Both the position numbers and the translations under genes were made by a program. From a virus, in IMG/VR virus record IMGVR_UViG_3300032228_000003, positions 1 to 37,764 of that record: a stretch of DNA of 37,764 bases; one strand, given 5' to 3'. The notes beneath the pieces were generated by a model that saw nothing but the letters and a program-made list of their open reading frames with translations, was not told the DNA's origin and made no database searches. How positions within the stretch are numbered: position 1 is the first letter of the stretch; each line of letters begins with the position of its first letter. Positions 7,419 to 14,542 of this stretch are shown piece after piece.

Positions 7419-7564
7419 GGAGCAAAGTCCGCATCTTTAATTGCTTGCATGTACATAGCTGCTACCTTGAGTTCACTGGCTACACGAGTCAGGTCTTCCT
7501 GAATAGTAGTAAGGTTCTGTCCTTGTCGCAAGAGCACCAGTACTGCTTGTTTAATTTCTTCCAT
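7415..7564 (-). CDS. Small helical hypothetical protein (49 aa)
   Basis: A 49-residue predicted all-helical protein (MEEIKQAVLVLLRQGQN start, ADFAP end). ATGA overlaps at both ends (7564 with endonuclease VII, 7415-7418 with the next gene) support it strongly despite its size. Amphipathic spacing suggests oligomerisation; function unknown. Confidence 0.65.
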   Translation of the reverse strand: MEEIKQAVLVLLRQGQNLTTIQEDLTRVASELKVAAMYMQAIKDADFAP

Positions 7565-8004
7565 CAATGTGTTTCCTTTCTTAAATAATCTACAACTTTG
7601 AGTATGCCTTCTAGACTATCTCCTAGCTGTCCTAAAGACCTGTTGCACCCACGACACAGTACACCTCTAAATTCCATTGTCATGTGATCGTGGTCATAAC
7701 ATAGTTCCTTCTCTGAACCGCAGATCTCACAAGAAGATTGAGTAGCCATCCGTTGTTTATATGTTTCAACATCGACTCCATATCTCTTCTTAGTTTGATG
7801 ATCTGTTTTCCAATCTTTATTTCCAGGATGTGCATTAGTTCTTTTAACGGAGCAAGGAATACAAAGATTTCTATAACCGTACTTACTGTTCTTTGCTTTT
7901 ACAAACCACATTGGAAGTAGTTCTTCACAAAAACATTCTACTTCACAGTCGTTACAAGTTCTAATGGGTTTCACGCCAAGAGTTTCCAACTTTGTATTCT
8001 CCAT
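7564..8004 (-). CDS. Recombination endonuclease VII family (HNH)
   Basis: A 146-residue protein of the recombination endonuclease VII (T4 gp49-like) HNH family, which cuts branched DNA before packaging. The C-terminal core is clear: SSCEICGSEKELCYDHDHMT, then FRGVLCRGCNRSLGQLGDS, giving a zinc CxxC pair, the DHDH catalytic block, a second CxxC, and the asparagine. An N-terminal extra cysteine cluster (CNDCEVECFCEE and LCIPC) may be a second zinc site. The ATG at 8004 overlaps the polymerase end by 44 bases; a downstream GTG before KPIRTCNDC is an alternative. Confidence 0.88.
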   Translation of the reverse strand: MENTKLETLGVKPIRTCNDCEVECFCEELLPMWFVKAKNSKYGYRNLCIPCSVKRTNAHPGNKDWKTDHQTKKRYGVDVETYKQRMATQSSCEICGSEKELCYDHDHMTMEFRGVLCRGCNRSLGQLGDSLEGILKVVDYLRKETH

Positions 8005-9610
8005 CTAAAGGACACCTCATATTAAAATATTCTCCTGCTTTCTTAATAGCTTGAACACCTAGCTTTCCTACTTCATCTGCTCTTGATTCCTCTACTTCTA
8101 TTTGCCACTCATCATGACAGTTCACTACGAACTTGTAGTTAATCTTAGCCCTGCGTAGTTCATCATTCAAGATGACTAACGCTTGCTTCATAACAATCGC
8201 ACCCGCACTCTGGAGTAATGAGTTAAGTGCTGCGTGGTCAGACCTAACCTGTACTCTGCGTCCATCAAGACCTGGTAACGATCCCTTGTTCTGAGCGATC
8301 TTACTGACATCTTCTCTAAGTTTTTCAAGCGACGGAGTGTTCTTAAGAAAACGAGACTTAAGTTCTTTCCCTTCTTTCGCTCCAGCACCAACAACCGTCC
8401 CGATCTTGGCATCCCCTGCACCATAGAGGAATGCATATATAAAGGTCTTCGCTTGGTTTCTCGTTTGCAATCCAGCAGCTTTTTGATTTGCTGTGTGGAT
8501 GTCACCTGAAACGACTTCGTGTATGTATGCATCATCTTTCATGTAGTGAGCAAGCATTCGTAACTCCAACCCTGAAGCATCGATACCTACTAACTTATAT
8601 CCTTTCTCTACAATCCATAGATCCCTACAGTCTTCACCGTAAGGGCTTCCACTATTTGGTACTTGTGCCATGTTGGGTGACATGTGCGTCATTCGTCCTG
8701 TGACTGCACCATTAGTAATCACCTTACCATGTACTCTACCATCACTGCCTACTGCCTTGAGCCACGATTCTATTTGAGCTACTCTCTTCTGGAGCATTAA
8801 GAACTCATTGATCGCTTTGGCTTCAGGTATATCTACTCCGTCTAGCGTCCCTTCGTCGACGATCGGTTGCCCTGTTTCGGTGTACCTGCTGGGCTTCCAG
8901 CCTTTCTCGATGAGCCTCTCACCGATTTGCTTGCGACTGCCTGGGTTGAAGACTTCGACTTTGGCTTTGAGGGACTTGCCAGTCTTTTCTGAGACTCTTT
9001 CAATTGTTTTCGCTGGGAAGATACCCTGAAGTTCATTTTCAATATGAGCCAGCTTATTCTGCAGCGTTGAAAGAAGAGTAATACCTGCCACTTCATCCAA
9101 CTTAAAACCGTTTCTTTCTTGCTTTGCGATGATTGCTTGGACTTTGTGTTCAAGATCAATACTCCTTTGGTCAAATTTGTTTAACTTCAATTCACTTGTT
9201 AAGTGTTCATATAACTTCTGTGTTACTAATGTGTCCTGGATACAGTACTCTTCCATCTCTGGAGTCAAGCCTCCATCCCAATCATTGAACTCACCTTTAG
9301 GAAAACCTAATCGCTTACCCCATGCATCTAGGCTATGCCCTCCCTCTAGACTTGGACTTAGTAGACGACTTAACACGAGCGTATCGCACACTTGGCTCGG
9401 CATTATCGAAGTCTTCCATGTCTCTCTCAGAACTGGAGCGTCGAAGCAGATTCCGTTGTGCATGATAATCAAATCGCAGCTGTCCAAATACTTTTGTAAT
9501 CCGCTTGCTTCCTTCCATACCTTTACATCTCCAGTATCAATGTTCCTAGTAACTGCCATCCAAATCTTGTCATGATTAGTATTAGTTTCTATGTCTAGAA
9601 CTATCTTCAT
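7961..9610 (-). CDS. DNA polymerase, family A (T7-like) with 3'-5' exonuclease
   Basis: Replicative DNA polymerase of 549 residues. Exonuclease motifs: MKIVLDIETN (Exo I, residues 1-10), MHNGICFDAPVL (Exo II), YCIQDTLVTQKLYEHL (Exo III). Polymerase motifs: GIDASGLELRMLAHYM (A), RNQAKTFIYAFLYGAGDAKIG (B) and NCHDEWQIEVE (C). The regions around motif B and SDHAALNSLLQSAGAIVMKQ are very close to T7 gp5. At 549 residues it is shorter than T7 gp5 (704), with a compressed thumb. ATG 9610 was chosen because MKIVLDIET is the family's usual N-terminus; a GTG at 9622 would add 4 residues. No phage thioredoxin is seen, so host thioredoxin dependence is untested. Confidence 0.95.
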   Translation of the reverse strand: MKIVLDIETNTNHDKIWMAVTRNIDTGDVKVWKEASGLQKYLDSCDLIIMHNGICFDAPVLRETWKTSIMPSQVCDTLVLSRLLSPSLEGGHSLDAWGKRLGFPKGEFNDWDGGLTPEMEEYCIQDTLVTQKLYEHLTSELKLNKFDQRSIDLEHKVQAIIAKQERNGFKLDEVAGITLLSTLQNKLAHIENELQGIFPAKTIERVSEKTGKSLKAKVEVFNPGSRKQIGERLIEKGWKPSRYTETGQPIVDEGTLDGVDIPEAKAINEFLMLQKRVAQIESWLKAVGSDGRVHGKVITNGAVTGRMTHMSPNMAQVPNSGSPYGEDCRDLWIVEKGYKLVGIDASGLELRMLAHYMKDDAYIHEVVSGDIHTANQKAAGLQTRNQAKTFIYAFLYGAGDAKIGTVVGAGAKEGKELKSRFLKNTPSLEKLREDVSKIAQNKGSLPGLDGRRVQVRSDHAALNSLLQSAGAIVMKQALVILNDELRRAKINYKFVVNCHDEWQIEVEESRADEVGKLGVQAIKKAGEYFNMRCPLDGEYKVGNSWRETH

Positions 9611-9776
9611 CCTTTCCACCACACCTTTCGTTAGCTATTCGTTCCAAGACTTTCTGCTTCTGTAAATCGTTCATAGTATACCATGTGCTGATCTCTTCTT
9701 TGTTTCTACCGCAATCGTTGCAGCTCATGATAGTGATATCATAAGTACACTTACCTATACAAGGTGACTTAATCAT
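9582..9776 (-). CDS. DUF1289 cysteine-rich protein
   Basis: A 64-residue DUF1289-family protein: MIKSPCIGKCTYDITIMSCNDCGRNKEEISTW, with four cysteines in the C-x3-C-xn-C-x2-C order typical of the family, then the VLERI helix. Bacterial homologues are small putative metal/Fe-S-binding proteins of unknown role. ATG 9776 is chosen because it overlaps the previous stop by ATGA. The 3' end overlaps the polymerase start by 29 bases. Confidence 0.85.
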   Translation of the reverse strand: MIKSPCIGKCTYDITIMSCNDCGRNKEEISTWYTMNDLQKQKVLERIANERCGGKDEDSSRHRN

Positions 9777-10144
9777 TTCAATACATCCTTTGCCCATCTA
9801 ATGTGGTCTTCACACTGCCACTTAATCTTATCATGACTGAGTTCAACCCGCTCATTAGCAATAGATTCCAACACCTGCTTGTACTTATCATTCTGATACT
9901 GTGCTATGTCTGCTCGTGCCATCTCATGAGAGTGTGCTAAGAATAGTTTATCTCGCTCATCCTGTAGCTGTCGTAACATAACTACTGCCTTGGATATGCG
10001 GTTTGCTATTGTTCCGTGATCTTCTGCATACTTAGAACGAAGTTCTAATTCATCAGCTAGTTCTGTTGCATTCATTTCCTGTTTCCATTTCCAGTGGTTA
10101 CTCCAGTTAGGGAGATGTAGTGGTGGGCATTTCCATACCATCAT
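9773..10144 (-). CDS. Hypothetical coiled-coil protein (123 aa)
   Basis: Unrecognised protein of up to 123 residues, mostly helical with a central coiled coil (AVVMLRQLQDERDKLFLAH). The ATG at 10144 is coupled by ATGA to the upstream gene, but the first 23 residues are Trp/Pro/Lys-rich and unlike the rest. An internal ATG at 10075, preceded by GGAAACAGGAA and beginning MNATELADELE, looks like the usual N-terminus of such phage proteins and may be the main start (100 residues). Confidence 0.65.
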   Translation of the reverse strand: MMVWKCPPLHLPNWSNHWKWKQEMNATELADELELRSKYAEDHGTIANRISKAVVMLRQLQDERDKLFLAHSHEMARADIAQYQNDKYKQVLESIANERVELSHDKIKWQCEDHIRWAKDVLK

Positions 10145-10371
10145 TCTGTTCTTCCATGTTTAACTCTTGGCTCTGCTCTCACTCTCCTAGGGTATTCATT
10201 CTCTACCCAAAAGCACCGTACCTCATCATGATTAAAGGATACATACCCAACCCATGTAGCGTACTTAGTGTGATAGCTGGGACACTTCACTAGGTCTATA
10301 GTATGCCTTGCTTGGTGTGCTGTATATCCTACCATTACACCGACACAGAACCAAAGTACAGTCTTAATCAT
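10141..10371 (-). CDS. Hypothetical membrane-anchored protein (76 aa)
   Basis: A 76-residue protein with an N-terminal hydrophobic segment (about residues 3-17, TVLWFCVGVMVGYTA), either a signal anchor or a signal peptide, followed by a basic, Cys/Trp-containing domain predicted to face the periplasm or lie outside the membrane. It overlaps the previous gene by 8 bases and the next by ATGA. Function unknown. Confidence 0.65.
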   Translation of the reverse strand: MIKTVLWFCVGVMVGYTAHQARHTIDLVKCPSYHTKYATWVGYVSFNHDEVRCFWVENEYPRRVRAEPRVKHGRTE

Positions 10372-10507
10372 TCTTCTTAGGTGATGGCTTAGGTGCTTGC
10401 TTAGCCAGCTCTTGTTTTATAATCTTAACTTCCTGCTCTAACTCACTGACTTTAAAAGATAAACTGTTTACTAACTCGATTACTTTTGGTAGTTGAATCA
10501 AACTCAT
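10364..10507 (-). CDS. Small coiled-coil protein (47 aa)
   Basis: A 47-residue protein, nearly all one heptad-patterned helix (VIELVNSLSFKVSELEQEVK), with a Pro/Lys C-terminus. AAGGAAC lies 5 bases upstream of the ATG. It overlaps the next gene by 8 bases. A zipper-like oligomer is likely; function unknown. Confidence 0.65.
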   Translation of the reverse strand: MSLIQLPKVIELVNSLSFKVSELEQEVKIIKQELAKQAPKPSPKKND

Positions 10508-10515
10508 ATTGTTCC

Positions 10516-10731
10516 TTAGTTAATTAGCCATGTCACCATGCCTACAAAATAAATGATTACTGCCACTGCCTCCACTAGGAAGAGTGGGATATCTCGCTGC
10601 AAGAATCCTGCTAGTGTCCACAATGAAGACCCTACTAGACCGAACACTACATTCGCTGGATAGATATTAAAGCTAGTCAAAGCAATACCAATCAAGCAGA
10701 GTATAGTGCCAGCCCACTTCAGTAGAATCAT
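10516..10731 (-). CDS. Small integral membrane protein (71 aa)
   Basis: A 71-residue protein with about three hydrophobic segments (residues 3-22, 24-42 and 47-70). It resembles short phage membrane proteins that are loosely PnuC/PQ-loop-like, but a transport role cannot be claimed. The frame is open back to 10764; ATG 10731 is selected because it overlaps the preceding stop as ATGA. Confidence 0.7.
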   Translation of the reverse strand: MILLKWAGTILCLIGIALTSFNIYPANVVFGLVGSSLWTLAGFLQRDIPLFLVEAVAVIIYFVGMVTWLIN

Positions 10732-10862
10732 ACGCACACCGTAGATGTTGGACACACTGTACATACAACGTACTTACCGCCTGATACCACAGTAGTTGTA
10801 ACACATGCCATACTATTATTATACACTAGAATCAGTGTTGCTGCAAGTAAAATCTTCTTCAT
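10728..10862 (-). CDS. Small exported protein with signal peptide (44 aa)
   Basis: A 44-residue protein starting MKKILLAATLILVYNNSMAC: two lysines, a hydrophobic core, and an SMA/C site that fits signal peptidase I cleavage before Cys (a lipobox is only partial). The mature part is about 25 residues, Thr/Val-rich, with four cysteines (including VVCTVCP). It is linked by ATGA overlaps to the primase-helicase stop (10859-10862) and to the membrane gene that follows. A periplasmic disulfide micro-protein is likely; function unknown. Confidence 0.7.
   Translation of the reverse strand: MKKILLAATLILVYNNSMACVTTTVVSGGKYVVCTVCPTSTVCV
10818..10846 (-). promoter_or_regulatory. Possible weak extended -10 promoter
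   Basis: Minus strand: TTGCAG, 17-base spacer ending GTG, TATAAT (10823-10818) with an upstream TG. The -35 matches only three of six consensus bases. It lies inside the exported micro-protein gene and could boost the membrane protein and genes below. Confidence 0.4.
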
Positions 10863-12493
10863 AAATTATTCTCCTCTGGTGGTAACTCTGACATACGACC
10901 TGTCATCCTGTTGTACAACAACCTACATGCTAACCCAGTCAGTCCACTGAATCGATTCTTGAGGATACGCACATAGGTAGTGTTCCTCTCCATCGCATCA
11001 GTATGCTGCCCATTACGCTCTAAACCAATCACCATGTCGCTTAACTGAGCGATTGCACCTGAACCCCTTAGCTGTGCCAATGAAGTCGCTGCGCCCTCCT
11101 CATGCCCCTTAGATTCAGGACGCTTGAGATGGGATACTACAAACAATGCAATGCCTGTCTCCTGCACCAGCATACGAAGCTTCGTCATGATCTCATCAAT
11201 TGCCTTACGCTCGTCTCCTGACTCCTGAGCACTTACAATAATACTGATATGATCAACGAAAATATATTTGCAATCCAAGCCCCTAGCCATAAACCGCACA
11301 CGATTGACAATGTTATCAACGGAAGTGCTACCAAAATGATCAAACAAATAAAGCCTATCCGTACCAAGTGTTCTATTAAACGCATCTTTTATATCCTCAT
11401 CTGTTGCCTCACAATCGGGTAGATGTAAGGGTTTGTTTGCTGCCAATGCCATCAATGACTTAGCTGTCTTCTTGACTGACTCCTCCAAGAACATAAGACC
11501 AATGTTATCTTCTGTCTTGCTGAGGATCTGCCATACAATCTCTCGCAAGAACTGAGACTTACCTAGTCCTGATCCAGCAGTCACCGTCACCAGCTCACCT
11601 AGTCGAATGCCATAGGTTAGATCGTTGATCCCTTCGTAGGGATACATCACCTCTGCCTTCTCCTCTGCCTGATTGACTAACTCCCACAGCGTAGACCCTG
11701 AGACAATCCCATCGGGTACATACTTCTCTGCATTCCACCATGTATCCACGAACTCCTTCGTCTTATTGGTAGACAAGTAGTCACATGCATCCTTGAGATC
11801 CTTGGTAGGATACTTGAAGATATGCGCCTTCGCACCAAACAATTCAGCTACTTGATTGGCTGCTTGCTGCCCAGGTTCATCGTTATCAAAGCAGATTACA
11901 ATCTTCTCGAATGAATCAAGATACTCGTAGCTGGCACGACAATCCTTGAGTGCTGCTTGTGCTCCGTTACGAACAGACACCACTGGGAATCGTGATCCAG
12001 TTAACTGGTATGCTGCTAGTGCATCGAACTCACCCTCAGTAATCGTGATAGCCCTACCACCAGGAGTGAACTTGTTCTGACCAAACATGGTAGCACTCTT
12101 CCAGTCACCTTGAATACTGAACTCCTTTGCTGCAACTGCACGAATCTTAGCAGCCACAGTCTTCCCTGCTGCATCGCAATATGGAAAGTAGTAATTCTTA
12201 CCATCAGAACCTGCACCAAAGAAGTGCATAGTTGCTTTACTGATACCTCGTTCTACAACATGTACTGCCTCTGTATTATTAAATACCTCTAGGACTTGCA
12301 TAGAGCCTCTCTGTTGAGTTTGTTTATCTAGGTAGATACCTAGCCCTTCCATGTCTTCCATCGTCGCTCTAGGGGCTGCTATACGGGTGTGACACACATG
12401 ACAAAACTGGTGACCATCGTCGTATAAACTGTTAGCATCACTAGACCCACAATTATTACATGGTATATGCTTTAAGAAGTTACTTTCAGTCAC
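10859..12493 (-). CDS. DNA primase-helicase, T7 gp4-like
   Basis: A 544-residue bifunctional primase-helicase for lagging-strand synthesis. The zinc-binding domain has CNNC at residues 12-15 and CHVC at 31-34. The TOPRIM primase core shows ITITEGEFDALAAY (about 150-163) and VICFDNDEPGQQAA (about 197-210). The RecA-type helicase has Walker A TAGSGLGKS (about 305-313), a Walker B-like YIFVDHISI, and the SHLKRP / QLRGSGAIAQLSD motifs. Length and order match T7 gp4 (566 residues). The start is GTG 12493, which overlaps the upstream stop by 8 bases. The zinc domain means it can recognise priming sites itself. Confidence 0.95.
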   Translation of the reverse strand: MTESNFLKHIPCNNCGSSDANSLYDDGHQFCHVCHTRIAAPRATMEDMEGLGIYLDKQTQQRGSMQVLEVFNNTEAVHVVERGISKATMHFFGAGSDGKNYYFPYCDAAGKTVAAKIRAVAAKEFSIQGDWKSATMFGQNKFTPGGRAITITEGEFDALAAYQLTGSRFPVVSVRNGAQAALKDCRASYEYLDSFEKIVICFDNDEPGQQAANQVAELFGAKAHIFKYPTKDLKDACDYLSTNKTKEFVDTWWNAEKYVPDGIVSGSTLWELVNQAEEKAEVMYPYEGINDLTYGIRLGELVTVTAGSGLGKSQFLREIVWQILSKTEDNIGLMFLEESVKKTAKSLMALAANKPLHLPDCEATDEDIKDAFNRTLGTDRLYLFDHFGSTSVDNIVNRVRFMARGLDCKYIFVDHISIIVSAQESGDERKAIDEIMTKLRMLVQETGIALFVVSHLKRPESKGHEEGAATSLAQLRGSGAIAQLSDMVIGLERNGQHTDAMERNTTYVRILKNRFSGLTGLACRLLYNRMTGRMSELPPEENNL

Positions 12494-12719
12494 CTTGTGC
12501 CTTTCTTAGTATTGCTCTAGCAAAAGTCTTTGTGTTTGCAGTCCAAGGCATGCCACATCCATAGTTAAACCAAGTTTCATATATTTCCTCATCTGTTATT
12601 TCTGCTTGTTCTTTAGTTACTTTAATTGCGGAGTTCAAACCTTTGACAATATCTTCTTTATTTGCAAAAGCACCTAATTCAATTAACTCTACAAACGATT
12701 CAATCAGTTTTAAATTCAT
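12486..12719 (-). CDS. Hypothetical protein with FARAILRKAQ C-terminus (77 aa)
   Basis: A 77-residue protein ending in FARAILRKAQGD after an ITDEEIYETWFNY segment. The same ending and the same 'T/DDEI' entry occur in the adjacent 93-residue protein, so the two share a duplicated C-terminal module. It overlaps the primase-helicase start by 8 bases and the upstream gene by ATGA. Similar endings are frequent in small phage proteins annotated only as hypothetical. Confidence 0.7.
   Translation of the reverse strand: MNLKLIESFVELIELGAFANKEDIVKGLNSAIKVTKEQAEITDEEIYETWFNYGCGMPWTANTKTFARAILRKAQGD
12494..12524. repeat. 31-bp direct repeat, copy 1
   Basis: Identical to 12724-12754, 230 bp apart. Each copy encodes the ending ARAILRKAQ of neighbouring genes. 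The flanks differ, so this is a recent local duplication or gene conversion of the module's end. Confidence 0.9.
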
Positions 12720-12997
12720 TTCTCTTGTGCCTTTCTTAGTATTGCTCTAGCAAATTTAAGCATTGCTTCCCTTGTATTCCAGCTTTCAAGCGTTTCATTA
12801 ACTATGGCAATTATTTCGTCATCTGTTAGTTCTTTTACTGGATGGGTATAGAGTGGTTCGCCTTGACCAATTTCGTTATAAATCCATTCAGAATCTTCAC
12901 CTATGTTGCTTACGCATAGGTTTCTCCACGCTACTGGTTCTTTTTGCATTTCAATCATCTGCCAATATCCTATATCTGCTTGTCCGTTTGCGTTCAT
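12716..12997 (-). CDS. Hypothetical protein with FARAILRKAQ C-terminus (93 aa)
   Basis: A 93-residue protein. The middle contains a short Trp/Glu segment (EPVAWRNL) and YTHPVKELTDDEIIAI, then FARAILRKAQEK. 'PLYTHP' followed by 'LTDDEI' is a pattern I recognise from many small phage proteins of unknown role. It starts within the upstream stop (ATGA at 12994-12997) and ends in an ATGA overlap with its shorter paralogue. Confidence 0.7.
   Translation of the reverse strand: MNANGQADIGYWQMIEMQKEPVAWRNLCVSNIGEDSEWIYNEIGQGEPLYTHPVKELTDDEIIAIVNETLESWNTREAMLKFARAILRKAQEK
12724..12754. repeat. 31-bp direct repeat, copy 2
   Basis: Second copy of the repeat at 12494-12524, identical over 31 bases, encoding the same C-terminal residues of the 93-residue protein. 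Confidence 0.9.
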
Positions 12998-13323
12998 CCC
13001 TCACTCCTCTTCTTAGCACCCGATAGTGTACGCATCTTAGCTAACACTTCAGCTAAAGGTTCTATCATCATGCATCTACAACTACTAATTGTTATGGGTG
13101 CAAACACTCTGCCACTATCAGACTCTTCTCGGATGTCGATGAAGTCTTCAAAGAAACTACGCACAGTGGCTTTGAGTTCTTCAATTCTTGCGTGTTGCGC
13201 TCTAAGTACCCACTCTGCTTCAGGACACCATGCAAGATAACCTTGGCTTAGGTGGTCAGCAATGTTAAGCGCATCACCTATATCTAAGTTGTCTGCTAGT
13301 TCTTTTTTATCTACGCTACCCAA
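12994..13323 (-). CDS. Hypothetical protein, TTG start (109 aa)
   Basis: Unrecognised 109-residue helical protein (LNIADHLSQGYLAWCPEAE, then HARIEELKATVRSFFEDF) ending in a basic AKKRSEG. The longest frame begins at 13371, but a TTG at 13323 has AGGAGG exactly 7 bases upstream, and the earlier start would overlap the previous gene by 61 bases. I therefore use TTG 13323 (MGSVDKKELADNLD), leaving a 13-base overlap. Confidence 0.7.
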   Translation of the reverse strand: MGSVDKKELADNLDIGDALNIADHLSQGYLAWCPEAEWVLRAQHARIEELKATVRSFFEDFIDIREESDSGRVFAPITISSCRCMMIEPLAEVLAKMRTLSGAKKRSEG

Positions 13324-13481
13324 GGTAATTCCTCCTGGCTTTCCTGCCTCTTCATCCGCAAGTGATAGCATGAATAGATATCATCCATTACCTTATCGAC
13401 ACCATACAATTGAATGAAGTCTACTGCATCCTGGATCATGAAGTGATAGACCATCTCTTCATCGTGTTTGTTACAGCTCAT
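13311..13481 (-). CDS. Hypothetical helical protein (56 aa)
   Basis: A 56-residue protein (MSCNKHDEEMVYHFMIQDAV, then GVDKVMDDIYSCYH) with a basic/Gln-rich end. AGGTGA lies 6 bases before the ATG. It is the first gene after the promoter at 13578-13606, with the operator cluster in its leader, so it and the replication genes behind it are the likely regulated transcript. Function unknown. Confidence 0.7.
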   Translation of the reverse strand: MSCNKHDEEMVYHFMIQDAVDFIQLYGVDKVMDDIYSCYHLRMKRQESQEELPWVA

Positions 13482-13502
13482 GTCGTTCACCTTATAAGTT
13501 TA

Positions 13503-13574
13503 ACTACTTAGATACTTATATAAAATACAATAATATATAAATCTACTTAAGACTACTTAGTATAACTACTTAGT
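13503..13574. promoter_or_regulatory. Operator cluster built on ACTACTTAGT
   Basis: Sites: ACTACTTAGA (13503-13512), TCTACTTAAG (13542-13551), ACTACTTAGT (13552-13561) and ACTACTTAGT (13565-13574). ACTA-CT-TAGT is an inverted repeat. The 20 bases at 13543-13562 recur exactly at 17294-17313. The last three sites lie just downstream of the -10 box of the leftward promoter, where a bound protein would block transcription start or escape. Confidence 0.7.
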
Positions 13575-13577
13575 AAT

Positions 13578-13606
13578 AGTATAGCAGACATTTGGATTGT
13601 TGTCAA
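13578..13606 (-). promoter_or_regulatory. Sigma70 promoter for the primase-polymerase operon
   Basis: Minus strand: TTGACA (13606-13601), 17-base spacer, TATACT (13583-13578). The -35 box overlaps the end of the upstream gene. The predicted leader of about 90 bases contains the ACTACTTAGT operators. Confidence 0.85.
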
Positions 13607-13803
13607 TAATTATCTTCATCGTATTCATCCTCCTCATAGTCATCTTCATTCCCATCGTATAAGTCATACCGTTCTACGCTAAGTAAGTCATCACTAACAG
13701 TAGAGTAGCACTTGTTACACATGTCTAAATATTCCCCTGTTGTTGCATGCTTACGGGTAGACTCAAAGTCATTCAGGTTTTTATCACAACATTGGCATCT
13801 CAT
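13603..13803 (-). CDS. Zinc-ribbon-like protein with acidic tail (66 aa)
   Basis: A 66-residue protein with CQCC at residues 3-6 and CNKC at 29-32, a likely zinc site, followed by a highly acidic, Tyr-rich C-terminus (about the last 20 residues D/E/Y/N). An acidic tail on a zinc ribbon suggests an inhibitor or partner of a nucleic-acid-binding host protein, but that is inference. It overlaps the upstream gene by ATGA. Confidence 0.7.
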   Translation of the reverse strand: MRCQCCDKNLNDFESTRKHATTGEYLDMCNKCYSTVSDDLLSVERYDLYDGNEDDYEEDEYDEDNY

Positions 13804-13988
13804 AATATGGAATCTCCTAGTACTGTATATGCTTTAATGAATCGATTGTCTGCTAACTTCTTTTTAAATACTTTAATTGTCTCTATCCGTAGCGATCTGT
13901 CTAGTGATAAGAACTTCTCTGCCTCTTCCTTATAACTAAAGATACGGATAACGCTACCGTCTGTTTCTAGTATCTTATAAAGCTTCAT
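13800..13988 (-). CDS. Hypothetical protein (62 aa)
   Basis: A 62-residue basic protein (MKLYKILETDGSVIRIFSYK start). GGGGAA lies 5 bases upstream of the ATG, and the start overlaps the preceding micro-membrane gene by ATGA. Its promoter (14022-14050) lies inside that gene. No family recognised. Confidence 0.65.
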   Translation of the reverse strand: MKLYKILETDGSVIRIFSYKEEAEKFLSLDRSLRIETIKVFKKKLADNRFIKAYTVLGDSIL

Positions 13989-14080
13989 ATCGTTCCCCTA
14001 GCTATGGCAATGAATACATGTATTGTAAAGTAAATTGCTGTGAATGTCAAGAGCCACCGTATAAACTTGTTTTGATTCAT
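13985..14080 (-). CDS. Membrane micro-protein (31 aa)
   Basis: A 31-residue protein with a basic N-terminus (MNQNKFIRW) and one transmembrane helix of about 18 residues, then ARGTI. GGGAGA lies 5 bases before the ATG. It is joined to its neighbours by TGATG and ATGA overlaps, forming a run of coupled tiny genes. Function unknown. Confidence 0.6.
   Translation of the reverse strand: MNQNKFIRWLLTFTAIYFTIHVFIAIARGTI
14022..14050 (-). promoter_or_regulatory. Sigma70 promoter for 13603-13988 genes
   Basis: Minus strand: TTGACA (14050-14045), 17-base spacer, TACAAT (14027-14022). The leader to ATG 13988 is about 27 bases and carries GGGGAA. Confidence 0.7.
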
Positions 14081-14145
14081 CAATCTCTCCCAACATAGTA
14101 AGCAACCACTAACCAAAGTATAACTACGCACCAGTATACACTCAT
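14080..14145 (-). CDS. Membrane micro-protein (21 aa)
   Basis: A 21-residue peptide that is almost entirely one hydrophobic helix (MSVYWCVVILWLVVAYY) with a charged GRD end. It starts in an ATGA overlap with the upstream gene and ends in a TGATG overlap with the next, which is the main evidence that it is translated. Confidence 0.5.
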   Translation of the reverse strand: MSVYWCVVILWLVVAYYVGRD

Positions 14146-14351
14146 TTATCATAGTCACCAGCAATGAATTGATCTGAGGTAATGCCTAGCTTACGAGCCT
14201 CTTGAGTGATCCATACCGCCTCTTCGTAGTGCTCTTGATACTTAGCCCTTACCGCTGGATCGACAGGCTCTACCGTCCCATAAGAGGGCTTGTTGCGCCC
14301 TACTCTATTAGCCTCATGAATCCCTGCTAATGCCTTGTGTAAGTAACTCAT
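14142..14351 (-). CDS. Hypothetical protein (69 aa)
   Basis: Unrecognised 69-residue soluble helical protein (MSYLHKALAGIHEANRVGRN start; VDPAVRAKYQEHYEEAVWI). ATGA overlaps at both ends. Function unknown. Confidence 0.65.
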   Translation of the reverse strand: MSYLHKALAGIHEANRVGRNKPSYGTVEPVDPAVRAKYQEHYEEAVWITQEARKLGITSDQFIAGDYDK

Positions 14352-14521
14352 TCCTTATACTCCTTCGCTTGTTGAATAAATGTATTGACTGAATCCATCT
14401 CCGACTTGGTGAAGATACATCTGTACTTGTTCTCCGTAATCATAATCTCATCGGCATAAGTCCTAGCCTCTTGATAAGTCTTAAACCCTTTACCATCAAC
14501 GTAAAATTGAAAATCTTCCAT
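14348..14521 (-). CDS. Hypothetical protein (57 aa)
   Basis: A 57-residue protein, aromatic-rich (MEDFQFYVDGKGFKTYQEA), with an alpha/beta look. GGGAGG lies 9 bases upstream of the ATG and the stop overlaps the next ATG (ATGA). Function unknown. Confidence 0.65.
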   Translation of the reverse strand: MEDFQFYVDGKGFKTYQEARTYADEIMITENKYRCIFTKSEMDSVNTFIQQAKEYKE

Positions 14522-14542
14522 CTTGAAAGCCTCCCTTATAAT

